Source: an uncultured Caldilineaceae bacterium (GTDB lineage Bacteria; Chloroflexota; Anaerolineae; Caldilineales; Caldilineaceae). Taken from it: a stretch of 64,000 nt of DNA. Below the pieces are notes generated by a model. The model was not told where the DNA came from. It worked only from the letters and a program-made list of their open reading frames with translations, and did no database searches. The translations under genes were made by a program, and so were the position numbers. The stretch lies in contig OY282381.1 of NCBI GenBank assembly GCA_958295915.1, positions 1,882,722 through 1,946,721 on the forward strand. The letters run 5' to 3'. Shown here in pieces: positions 1-7,458 of the stretch. Each line of letters starts with the position of its first letter. Within the stretch, counting starts at the first letter, position 1.

Positions 1-2
1 AG

Positions 3-62
3 GACATGCAGGAGGCTTGCACTGAGGAGATGCGCAAACAGTTCCCAGAGCTGCTGGGCTGA
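3..62 (+). CDS. C-terminal end of an upstream gene, probably an ABC solute-binding protein (5' truncated by window)
   Basis: Only the last 19 codons and a TGA stop are in the window. The tail (ending MRKQFPELLG) is amphipathic, like the C-terminus of sugar-binding proteins. Two sugar-type permeases follow on the same strand from 179. By analogy with the other two transporter cassettes in this window, where the binding protein comes first, it is most likely the matching extracellular binding lipoprotein. The family call rests on context, not on any visible motif. Confidence 0.45.
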   Translation, partial: DMQEACTEEMRKQFPELLG

Positions 63-107
63 GATGATGATTGGCAATCCGCATCCTGATAGATTTCCGG
101 CTGTGGT

Positions 108-132
108 GTAGGGGCAACCCTTGTGGTTGCCC
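108..132. repeat. Short hairpin repeat, family D (GTAGGGGCA type)
   Basis: GTAGGGGCAACC, CTTGT and GGTTGCCCC form a 9-bp stem with a 5-nt loop between the binding-protein end and the first permease. Related hairpins occur at 38407-38431 and, degraded, at about 34570-34595. In the operon it could stabilise mRNA or attenuate transcription, as such hairpins do between binding-protein and permease genes. Confidence 0.7.
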
Positions 133-178
133 CACCCCCTGTGATTGGCGCGGGAGATAACTGGCGGGAGATAACTGT

Positions 179-1090
179 ATGTACACATTTACAGCACAGA
201 GGTGGAATCGATCACGCACGCGCAGTCTCCTCAAAGGGCTGGCCTTCATTTCGCCATGGTTGGTAGGCTTTGCCGCCTTTGTGCTCTACCCGATCGCGGC
301 TTCCGCCTATTACAGCCTGACTCGCTATGATGTATTGCGCGCGCCCCGCTTTATCGGTCTGGAAAACTATATTGAGCTGTTCACAAAAGATGAGATCTTC
401 CGCACAGTGCTGAGCAACACGGTCTACCTGGTGGTGCTCGGCGTACCCGCGGGCCTGGTGGTCGCCTTCTTGCTGGCCAGCCTGCTCAACCGCAAAATGA
501 AGGCTCGCCCGCTGTTTCGAACCATCTTTTTCTTGCCTGTCCTTGTCCCGGCTGTGGCCTCAGCCGAGGTCTGGCGCTGGGTATACAACACCAACTACGG
601 CGTGATCAACGCTATGGTGAAAAGCTGGGGCTTGCCCGTCATCCCCTTCATCTCCTCCATGCAGCTGGCCAAACCGTCCCTGATCCTGATCCACATGTGG
701 ACCCAGGGCACGGCCATTATCATCTTTCTGGCTGCATTGCAGGACGTGCCCCGCTCGCTCAAAGACGCGGCCCGGGTGGACGGCGCCAACGCCTTGCAAC
801 GCTTCTGGCACGTCACCATCCCCATCTGCACGCCGGCGATTCTGTTCGTGACGCTCACGGGGATGATCGGCATGTTTCAGTATTTCACCCTGGGCTGGCT
901 GCTGACCCAGGGCGGCCCCAACGAAGCCACTGAGTTCTTCAGCCTCTATCTCTACCGCAACGCCTTCCAGTATTTTAAGATGGGATACGCCTCGGCCCTG
1001 GCTTGGATTTTGTTTGTGATTATCCTTATCTTCACCCTGCTCATCTTCCGGAGCTCCGCCCGCTGGGTCTACTATGCCGGAGAATCGTAG
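179..1090 (+). CDS. Carbohydrate ABC transporter permease (MalF/UgpA type)
   Basis: Inner-membrane subunit of a CUT1-type sugar importer, 303 aa, the normal family length. It has an N-terminal cytoplasmic stretch, then six hydrophobic segments starting near residue 24 (FISPWLVGFAAFVLYP). The EAA loop that contacts the ATPase is at about residues 196-202 (DAARVDGA). It ends in a hydrophobic helix and a short tail. ATG is at 179. It is followed after 99 bp by the partner permease and preceded by a probable binding protein. No ATPase gene lies in the cluster, so a shared MsmX/UgpC-like ATPase elsewhere is inferred. The substrate is unknown; the downstream sulfatase points to a sulfated sugar or ester. 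Confidence 0.9.
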   Translation: MYTFTAQRWNRSRTRSLLKGLAFISPWLVGFAAFVLYPIAASAYYSLTRYDVLRAPRFIGLENYIELFTKDEIFRTVLSNTVYLVVLGVPAGLVVAFLLASLLNRKMKARPLFRTIFFLPVLVPAVASAEVWRWVYNTNYGVINAMVKSWGLPVIPFISSMQLAKPSLILIHMWTQGTAIIIFLAALQDVPRSLKDAARVDGANALQRFWHVTIPICTPAILFVTLTGMIGMFQYFTLGWLLTQGGPNEATEFFSLYLYRNAFQYFKMGYASALAWILFVIILIFTLLIFRSSARWVYYAGES

Positions 1091-1094
1091 GGGC

Positions 1095-1166
1095 AATTCG
1101 GTATTCCCGCCAGTTGACGATTGGTTGATGTGGTTTGTATGATGGCGCTCATACCTCACCCTGTGG
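1095..1166. repeat. About 70-bp interspersed repeat, copy 1 (family C)
   Basis: This stretch, from AATTCGGTATTCCCGCC to GCGCTCATACCTCAC and CTGTGG, recurs at 40021-40090 with a few substitutions and a 2-bp length difference. It fills the gap between the two permease genes and contains no gene. Confidence 0.75.
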
Positions 1167-1189
1167 TTGCCCGATAGGAGACCACAACT

Positions 1190-2086
1190 ATGCAACGAGC
1201 TGAAGCCAAGCCCAGCAGATCGAGCTGGGAACTTTCCCACAGTCAGAGCATGCTGTTCAAAACCGTGCAGCGGACGCTGTTCTACGTACTCATGGTCGGG
1301 CTGGCCCTGATCTTCGCCGGCCCTCTCCTCTGGATGCTCTCGACTTCATTGAAAACCGACCCCCAAGTGTACCACGTGCCGCCTATCTGGATTCCAAACC
1401 CGGTCCGGCTGGTCAACTACCCAGAAGCGCTCTCCTCCCGGCCCTTCGGCGCCTACACATTCAACACCGTTCGCTACGCCCTGACCGCTGTCGCCGGCGC
1501 TCTTATCTCCAATACGTTGGTGGCCTACGGCTTCTCCCGCATACGCTGGCCAGGGCGGGATCTATTCTTTATCATCTGTCTCTCCACCATGATGATCCCG
1601 TTCCAGGTACGCATGATCCCTCTCTATATCACCTTCAAGAATCTGGATTGGCTCAACTCCTATCTGCCCCTGGTCGTGCCTACTTTCTTTGCCGTCAACG
1701 CCTACTATACGTTTCTGTTGCGCCAGTTCTTCCTGACCATTCCAAGTGAACTGTCGGATGCCGCTCGCGTGGATGGATGCGCCGAGTTGGGTATTCTCCT
1801 CCGCATCATCCTGCCCCTGGCCAAGCCCGCCCTCGCGGTCATCGGGCTGCTCCAGTTCATGTTCGCCTGGGATAACTACATCGGGCCCCTCATTTATCTC
1901 AATACCGAGTCCTTATATCCGATCGCGCTGGGACTCCAACAGTTCCGCACTATGTTCCAGGAAGCGCTCATGTGGCCCTACATGATGGCGGCCAGCACGG
2001 CCGCCATCGCGCCTGTGATCATCATCTTCTTCTTCGTCCAGCGCACCTTCGTGGAAGGCATCTCCATCACCGGTCTGAAAGGGTAA
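1190..2086 (+). CDS. Carbohydrate ABC transporter permease (MalG/UgpE type)
   Basis: Second inner-membrane subunit of the same importer, 298 aa. About 25 polar residues precede the first membrane helix (LFYVLMVGLALIFAGPLLWM). The periplasmic segment reads PPIWIPNP, as usual for MalG-type proteins. The EAA loop is near residues 190-198 (DAARVDGCAE). The C-terminus (EGISITGLKG) is the common ending of this subfamily. Six membrane segments are visible. The sulfatase starts 5 bp after the stop, so the genes are almost certainly co-transcribed. Confidence 0.9.
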   Translation: MQRAEAKPSRSSWELSHSQSMLFKTVQRTLFYVLMVGLALIFAGPLLWMLSTSLKTDPQVYHVPPIWIPNPVRLVNYPEALSSRPFGAYTFNTVRYALTAVAGALISNTLVAYGFSRIRWPGRDLFFIICLSTMMIPFQVRMIPLYITFKNLDWLNSYLPLVVPTFFAVNAYYTFLLRQFFLTIPSELSDAARVDGCAELGILLRIILPLAKPALAVIGLLQFMFAWDNYIGPLIYLNTESLYPIALGLQQFRTMFQEALMWPYMMAASTAAIAPVIIIFFFVQRTFVEGISITGLKG

Positions 2087-2091
2087 CGCGT

Positions 2092-3558
2092 ATGGCCACC
2101 GACAACGCGCAAACTAACATCCTCTTCATCTGTGTGGACCAGTGGCGCGCCGACGCCCTCAGCTTGGCTGGCCACTGTGTGGTCGAGACGCCCCACCTGG
2201 ACCGTCTGGCCCAGGAAGGGATCAACTTCACCCAGGCATACGCGGCGACGCCCACCTGTGTGCCGGCCAGGGCCACGATCTTCACCGGGCTGAACCAACG
2301 ACACACGGGCTTTGTGGGCTACAACGATCGCGTCGATTGGCGCTACGATAAGACCATGCCCGGCCTGCTGGCCGAGGCCGGCTATCACACCCAGTGCGTG
2401 GGCAAGATGCACACCCAGCCCTCCCGCAATCTGATGGGTTTCCACAATGTCATCCTCCACGACGGCTATCTGCACCGCGAACGCGCAAAACGGGATGATT
2501 ACGGACTGGTAGATGACTACACACCCTGGCTGCGAGAACGACTCGGCCCCCAGGCAGACTACATCGACACGGGCGTGGGCTGCAACGGCTATGCCGCCCG
2601 GCCCTGGCTGTATGACGAAATGCTGCACCCTACCAGTTGGGTCACCACCATGAGCATCGACTTTCTGCGCCGCCGAGACCCAACCAAACCCTTCTTTCTG
2701 ATGATGTCCTACCATCGGCCGCATCCACCTCTGGACCCTCCGCAGTCTTTTCTCGACCGCTATCTGACCAAGGAACTGCCCGACCCCATTATGGGTGATT
2801 GGGCGCCCACGGGCCTGCCCGTTCGAGGGCTGGACAGCCCTGTGCCTATGGACCCGGCCCAGCGGGACTATGCCCGGCGCGCCTACTACGCACAAATCAG
2901 CCATATCGACTACAACCTGAACCGCATGTTCCAGGCCCTCTATGAAAACAACGTCCTGGACAACACAGCCATTATCTTTACCGCCGACCATGGGGAGATG
3001 CTCTACGACCACAACCATCTGGCCAAGGGGTACCCTTTCGACAGTTCGGCCCGCCTGCCCTTCATCCTGCGCCTCCCCAGAGTTGGACATGCGCATCAGG
3101 GCGGGCGTGTGGATGCGCCAATGAAGCAGGTGGACCAGGTCATCGAACTGCGAGACCTGCTCCCCACCTTCTGTGACCTGGCCGGACGCGACGCGCCGGA
3201 CCACATCGACGGCCGCAGCATCCTGCCCCTGGCGCGGGGTGAAACCAACGGCTGGCGAGACTATCTGCACGGCGAGCATTTCCTGCAGGAGGATTCCAAC
3301 CAGTGGCTGACCGATGGCAAGGAGAAGTACATCTGGTACAGCCAAACCGGACGCGAGCTGCTCTTCGACCTGGAAGACGACCCCACGGAGTTGCGCGATC
3401 TGGCCGCTGCCCGGCCGCAACGAGTGCGCTTCTGGAGAGAGCGACTGATCGCGGAGTTGGATGGCCGCGAGGAAGGGTTTGTCCACAATGGAACGTTGGT
3501 GATCAGGCGCCCCCAAAGTCCAACATTGGTCGCTGCGGGACGCTATCGAGAGCGGTAA
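2092..3558 (+). CDS. Sulfatase (formylglycine-dependent type I sulfatase)
   Basis: Hydrolyses sulfate esters, 488 aa. The calcium-binding Asp is near residue 16 (FICVDQWRAD). The CxPxR maturation motif is C56-V-P-A-R60; C56 is the residue converted to formylglycine. A second metal site is at D299-H300 (TADHGEML). The C-terminal half has the family's KYIWY...LFDLEDDPTE block. The chosen ATG at 2092 lies 5 bp after the permease stop; an in-frame ATG further upstream (1972) would run through the permease gene. No Sec signal is visible, so a cytoplasmic enzyme acting on an imported sulfated substrate is inferred. No maturation enzyme is in the window. Choline-sulfatase-like or arylsulfatase-like specificity cannot be separated by eye. 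Confidence 0.9.
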   Translation: MATDNAQTNILFICVDQWRADALSLAGHCVVETPHLDRLAQEGINFTQAYAATPTCVPARATIFTGLNQRHTGFVGYNDRVDWRYDKTMPGLLAEAGYHTQCVGKMHTQPSRNLMGFHNVILHDGYLHRERAKRDDYGLVDDYTPWLRERLGPQADYIDTGVGCNGYAARPWLYDEMLHPTSWVTTMSIDFLRRRDPTKPFFLMMSYHRPHPPLDPPQSFLDRYLTKELPDPIMGDWAPTGLPVRGLDSPVPMDPAQRDYARRAYYAQISHIDYNLNRMFQALYENNVLDNTAIIFTADHGEMLYDHNHLAKGYPFDSSARLPFILRLPRVGHAHQGGRVDAPMKQVDQVIELRDLLPTFCDLAGRDAPDHIDGRSILPLARGETNGWRDYLHGEHFLQEDSNQWLTDGKEKYIWYSQTGRELLFDLEDDPTELRDLAAARPQRVRFWRERLIAELDGREEGFVHNGTLVIRRPQSPTLVAAGRYRER

Positions 3559-3770
3559 ACAGTTCCGCTGGCGACGACCGACGGTTTCTTTAGCCTTTTG
3601 TCAATCCTATCACTGGACTCGCGACCGCCGTTGAGCGCGGATCCGGCATGAAGGTCGACGTTGACTCGGCAGGGGCTGCAGCAGGGAGAGGAGGACTCCA
3701 ACTATCGGTATTTTGTGTAGCCTTCGTGTGGGTCTCAACAGCGAGGTGAAGAGACAGTTGCAGCAAGCCA

Positions 3771-3885
3771 GAAGCGGGCCGTAGCCCGCTTCCGCATTTG
3801 TTGCCACATGGGCTTGTTAACGGAGGCTCCCCGATTCCCCATCGGCTACAATTCCGCAAACAAAACTCTCGGCAAAATATTTGAC
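3771..3885 (-). ncRNA. Predicted tracrRNA of the type II-C CRISPR system
   Basis: On the minus strand, 3852-3816 reads as an anti-repeat: its middle (about 25 nt, ending GGGGAATCGGGGAGC) matches the complement of the crRNA repeat almost exactly, with mismatches near both ends. The 3' tail begins AAGCCCATGTGGC and ends in a perfect 9-bp hairpin (3771-3792, GAAGCGGGC, TACG, GCCCGCTTC). The layout resembles the Neisseria tracrRNA: anti-repeat, AAG-start linker, small GCC/GGC hairpin, terminal GC hairpin. A start near 3885 is inferred from the promoter at 3892-3920. No U-tract follows the last hairpin, so the 3' end is uncertain. It is divergent from, and its promoter overlaps, the 5' region of cas9. 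Confidence 0.8.
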
Positions 3886-3891
3886 GACGGA

Positions 3892-3920
3892 AGTATATCA
3901 CCAAACGAATTTCCAGGCAA
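3892..3920 (-). promoter_or_regulatory. Predicted sigma70 promoter of the tracrRNA
   Basis: On the minus strand TTGCCT (3920-3915) and TATACT (3897-3892) are separated by exactly 17 bp. A start about 7 nt downstream gives a tracrRNA beginning near 3885. The box lies just upstream of the cas9 ribosome-binding site, so RNA polymerase here could interfere with cas9 expression. Confidence 0.6.
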
Positions 3921-3931
3921 AAAGGAATGCC

Positions 3932-6900
3932 ATGACAGCTGCAAACGACAGAAAGTATCTTCTCGGCCTTGATCTTGGTACCAACTCCATTGGTTGGGCC
4001 GCGCTTACCCTCGACGATCAAGGCGATCCTTGTGGGGTGTTGGCTATGGGCGTCCGCATATTCCCCGACGGGCGCAACTCGAAAAGCAAGACGTCCAATG
4101 CTGTGGAGCGCCGTACTGCGCGCGGACAGCGCCGCCTCCGGGACCGTTACCTGATGCGGCGCGACGATCTGATGCAGACCCTCGTCGAATTTGGACTTAT
4201 GCCGCCGGGGGCAGAAGAGCGCAAGGAGGCGCAACGGCTCGACCCATATGCGCTCCGCGCACGCGCCCTTGATCATCCGCTCTCGCCCTTCGAGTTGGGG
4301 CGCGCTCTATTTCACCTCGACCAACGGCGCGGCTTCAAGTCCAACCGCAAAGCGGGCGGTGATGACGAGACTGAAGGAAAGAAGATCGGCGCCGCGAATG
4401 AGGAGTTGCGCCGGCGTATCGAGGAAAGCGGGGATCGCACCTTGGGCGAATTCCTGGCGCGGCGGCATGCGAAGCTCGAGACGGTCCGCGCCCGAGAGAC
4501 CTTAGACCTGTACCCGAACCGGGCCATGTACCAAGAGGAGTTCGATACGATTCGGCAGAAGCAGGAGGATCGCCACAAACTGAGCCCAGAGCAATGGGAC
4601 AATCTGCGCGACATCATCTTCTACCAACGGCCTTTGAAACCCGTGGAACCGGGCTGGTGCCAGTTCGAGTTTGAAAACAGGCAAAGACGAGCAGCTAAAG
4701 CATTGCCGATATTCCAGGAATTCCGAATGCTCCAGGAGGTCAACAACCTGAAAGTGCAGACCCCCTCGGAGCCGGAGCGGCCGCTCAGTGAACAAGAGAG
4801 GGAGCGCTTTCTGAAAAGGCTGCGATCTGGCAAGGACATCGACTTCAAAAAACCCACCAGGGACTTGAGACTGCCTTCAGGGGTCAGCTTCAACTTGGCC
4901 CGCGGCGAGCGCGAGAAGATCAAGGGCGACGCAGCAACCGCACGCCTGAGCAAGAAGGAATTTTTCGGCAGCCGCTGGCACAGCCTTTCCCTCATGGAGC
5001 GCAATGAAATTGTGAAGACGCTGCTCGACACAGAGAACCCGGAGACCGTCCAGCGGAAAGCCAGAGAGGAATGGGGACTGAACGAATCACAGGCCAGAGC
5101 CGTTGCCGACGTCTCCCTGCCATCCGGCTACGGCAACTTGAGCGAAAAGGCCATCGCCAGGATCCGCCCTCATTTGGAAGAAGGGCGGATATATTCGGAT
5201 GCCGTAAAAGACGCCGGCTATCTCCACCACTCGGACTTCCGCAACAGCGCCGCCCTTGAACGCTTGCCCTACTATGGCGAGGTACTGCCACGCGATACAG
5301 TGGGCGCAGACCCGACGAAAGACCCAGAGAAAGACGGAGAGACGGCCCGCTATGGACGCTTCCCCAATCCCACCGTTCACATCGGCTTGAACCAACTTCG
5401 CCGTCTGGTCAACCGTCTGATTGAAGTTTACGGCAAGCCCGAGGGGATAATAGTCGAGCTTGCCCGCGATCTGAAATCCAATCGTGAGCGACGCCGCCGT
5501 TACGAACAGGACCAACGGAAAGACAGGGAACGCAAAAGTCGCTTGACGGAAATGCTGGAAGCAGATGGGCAGAAGCCCACCCCCGACCTGCTCCGCAAGC
5601 TCCGCCTATGGGAGGAACAAGGGCCGCCTCAAGCGCGTTGCTGCCCTTACACCGGCCGCAATCTGTCTTTTGGCATGGTGGTTTCCAACCAGACTGAGGT
5701 CGACCACATCCTGCCGTTCTCCAAAACTTTGGATAATTCGATGGCTAACCGGGTCGTGTGTTGCGCCGCTGCCAACCGCGCCAAGGGTGACCGCTCCCCT
5801 TACGAGGCATTCGGCCACAATCCGGCGGGGTACGATTACCAGGAAATACTGGCCTGTACCGCCAGCTTCCCACAGAACAAGCGCTGGCGCTTCGGGCCGG
5901 ACGCAATGGCGCAATTCGATGAAGAGGACAACTTCCTGGACCGACAGTTGAACGAAACGAGCTATCTTTCCCGCGCTGCCAAAACCTACCTGGCCCACCT
6001 GTACGACGAGAAGGGCGAGGGTCGTCTGCGTGTCCGGGCTGCGCCAGGACGTCTGACGTCGCTGCTCCGCAGGGCGTGGGGGTTGGAAGGAATGCTGCGC
6101 GTGTCGGATACAGGCGAGAGTATCGGCAAACAACGCGACGACCACCGCCATCATGCCATTGACGCCTTTGTAGTGGCCAACACGACACGGGGGCTACTCG
6201 GCCGCTTCGCGGGGGCCGCCGCGTCCAACTATCACACTGCGGTGAAAAGGGTAGCATCCCTGACTCCGCCCCCGTGGGAAGGATTTCATCCGGGTCAGCT
6301 GAAGTCAATCCTGGACCGATTGGTGGTCTCCTACAAGCCGGACCACGGGACGCGCGGCATTAAGGGAAAGACCAGCGGTCAACTGCACCTAGAGACGGCC
6401 TATGGACTGGTCGATCTGTCGGAAAACGGCCCGTCCCAAGTTGTGATCCGAAAGAAGCTGTCCTCGTTCAAAAGGAAGAGCGACCTGGACGCCGTGCGTG
6501 ATCAGTCCATGCGTAAGGCGCTGGTGGAGCTATGGGACCGGGTAGAATCGGACATTCGAGCGGCAGGCAACAAAGCGTCTGAGACGCCTGTCAGATTCGC
6601 GGAACAGGCCGCCAACGAAGGTGTGATTCAGGGGGGCCGCCGCCAGATCGTGCGGCGCGTGCGCGTTTTGGAGAAAAAGAATGTCATACCTATCAAGGAC
6701 CGCGCCGGCAAGCCATACAAAGGCTACGCTCCTGGAGGCAACGAGTTCGCCGACGTATGGCGGATGCGTGACGGAAGCTGGCGGATAGTCGTTGTGCCTA
6801 CTTTCGACGCCAACCAACCCGACTTTGACCTCGAAAAGTTCCGTCCCACGGACAAATCCGGCAGGAAAGACCCCACAGCCAAACGGCTTATGCAACTAAA

Positions 6901-7153
6901 AATCAACGATATGGGCGCTATAGGCGAGGGGGCGGACCGTCGCATCGTGCGCGTACGACAAATGTGGGCTGGCGAGAGCGGGACTTTCATAGTCATGGAT
7001 GACCACAATGAAGCCGATGTCGACCGCCGCGTAAGGAAAAAGGAGATGAAGGCGAACAGTTACTCCGCTCGGAAACTCCAGCGGTGCGGGTTCCGCAAGG
7101 TAGGCGTGGACGAAATCGGGCGCGTGCTGGACCCGGGCGCGCCAAGACCATGA
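3932..7153 (+). CDS. cas9: Cas9 RNA-guided endonuclease, type II-C
   Basis: Dual-RNA-guided DNA endonuclease, 1073 aa, the compact size typical of II-C (Neisseria Cas9 is about 1082). RuvC-I has D14 (LGLDLGTNSIGWA). An Arg-rich bridge helix follows (RTARGQRRLRDRYLMRR). RuvC-II has E509 (IIVELARDLKSNR). The HNH domain has D591-H592 (TEVDHILPFS) and N615 (AANRAKGDRSPYEAF). RuvC-III has H740-H741 and D744 (HHAIDAFVV). The last about 170 residues form the PAM-interacting region. All catalytic residues are present, so it looks active. ATG 3932 is chosen because AAGGA precedes it by about 7 nt and the family's N-terminus follows; an in-frame TTG at 3881 would run through the tracrRNA promoter. No cas1, cas2, cas4 or csn2 is nearby. 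The array lies 74 bp downstream. Confidence 0.97.
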   Translation: MTAANDRKYLLGLDLGTNSIGWAALTLDDQGDPCGVLAMGVRIFPDGRNSKSKTSNAVERRTARGQRRLRDRYLMRRDDLMQTLVEFGLMPPGAEERKEAQRLDPYALRARALDHPLSPFELGRALFHLDQRRGFKSNRKAGGDDETEGKKIGAANEELRRRIEESGDRTLGEFLARRHAKLETVRARETLDLYPNRAMYQEEFDTIRQKQEDRHKLSPEQWDNLRDIIFYQRPLKPVEPGWCQFEFENRQRRAAKALPIFQEFRMLQEVNNLKVQTPSEPERPLSEQERERFLKRLRSGKDIDFKKPTRDLRLPSGVSFNLARGEREKIKGDAATARLSKKEFFGSRWHSLSLMERNEIVKTLLDTENPETVQRKAREEWGLNESQARAVADVSLPSGYGNLSEKAIARIRPHLEEGRIYSDAVKDAGYLHHSDFRNSAALERLPYYGEVLPRDTVGADPTKDPEKDGETARYGRFPNPTVHIGLNQLRRLVNRLIEVYGKPEGIIVELARDLKSNRERRRRYEQDQRKDRERKSRLTEMLEADGQKPTPDLLRKLRLWEEQGPPQARCCPYTGRNLSFGMVVSNQTEVDHILPFSKTLDNSMANRVVCCAAANRAKGDRSPYEAFGHNPAGYDYQEILACTASFPQNKRWRFGPDAMAQFDEEDNFLDRQLNETSYLSRAAKTYLAHLYDEKGEGRLRVRAAPGRLTSLLRRAWGLEGMLRVSDTGESIGKQRDDHRHHAIDAFVVANTTRGLLGRFAGAAASNYHTAVKRVASLTPPPWEGFHPGQLKSILDRLVVSYKPDHGTRGIKGKTSGQLHLETAYGLVDLSENGPSQVVIRKKLSSFKRKSDLDAVRDQSMRKALVELWDRVESDIRAAGNKASETPVRFAEQAANEGVIQGGRRQIVRRVRVLEKKNVIPIKDRAGKPYKGYAPGGNEFADVWRMRDGSWRIVVVPTFDANQPDFDLEKFRPTDKSGRKDPTAKRLMQLKINDMGAIGEGADRRIVRVRQMWAGESGTFIVMDDHNEADVDRRVRKKEMKANSYSARKLQRCGFRKVGVDEIGRVLDPGAPRP

Positions 7154-7227
7154 TCGGCCGGGTAATCGAAGTAGCCAGCGCGGGGCGCCACCTGGCCCGA
7201 CATCGTGGACTGATGACGGTGTGCCGG

Positions 7228-7458
7228 ATTATAGCCGATGGGGAATTGAGGAGCAACCGCAACCCGCTCTTTCTCCGTAAGCACTGGCAGATTATAGCCG
7301 ATGGGGAATCGGGGAGCAACCGCAACTTATCGCGCCGATCATGATTTGGCGGGCTGGATTATAGCCGATGGGGAATCGGGGAGCAACCGCAACGGTGCAA
7401 GTCCCGGACGCCAGCATTCACAATTATAGCCGATAGGAGATCGGGGAGCAACCGCGAC
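7228..7458 (-). CRISPR. Three-spacer type II-C CRISPR array
   Basis: Four 36-nt repeats lie at 7228-7263, 7291-7326, 7358-7393 and 7423-7458. The spacers are 27, 31 and 29 nt (7264-7290, 7327-7357, 7394-7422). Read on the minus strand, the repeat starts GTTGCGGTTGCTCCCC and ends CATCGGCTATAAT. Repeats 2 and 3 are identical, repeat 1 differs at 2 positions and repeat 4 at 4. Minus-strand transcription is assigned because the anti-repeat of the tracrRNA then pairs with the crRNA repeat and because of the in-repeat promoters. The outermost repeat ends one base before the stop codon of the isomerase gene, leaving no leader. Confidence 0.95.
7291..7319 (-). promoter_or_regulatory. Promoter embedded in the CRISPR repeat (example: repeat 2)
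   Basis: On the minus strand each repeat contains TTGCTC, 17 bp, then a perfect TATAAT forming its last six bases. The same boxes exist in all four repeats (TATAAT at 7228-7233, 7291-7296, 7358-7363 and 7423-7428). Transcription would start inside each spacer, as established for the Neisseria II-C array, where the repeat ends in TACAAT. Confidence 0.6.

Noticed and set aside
1978..3516. 512-codon open frame on the minus strand opposite the sulfatase
   Set aside because: It lies wholly opposite a clear sulfatase and shows no family motif; it is an artefact of high GC.
3881..3931. Cas9 starting at the TTG at 3881
   Set aside because: The extension has no ribosome-binding site and covers the tracrRNA promoter; ATG 3932 has AAGGA and begins at the conserved N-terminus.
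3590..4276. 228-codon minus-strand frame across the tracrRNA and cas9 start
   Set aside because: It runs opposite Cas9's RuvC-I and through the predicted tracrRNA; no motif.
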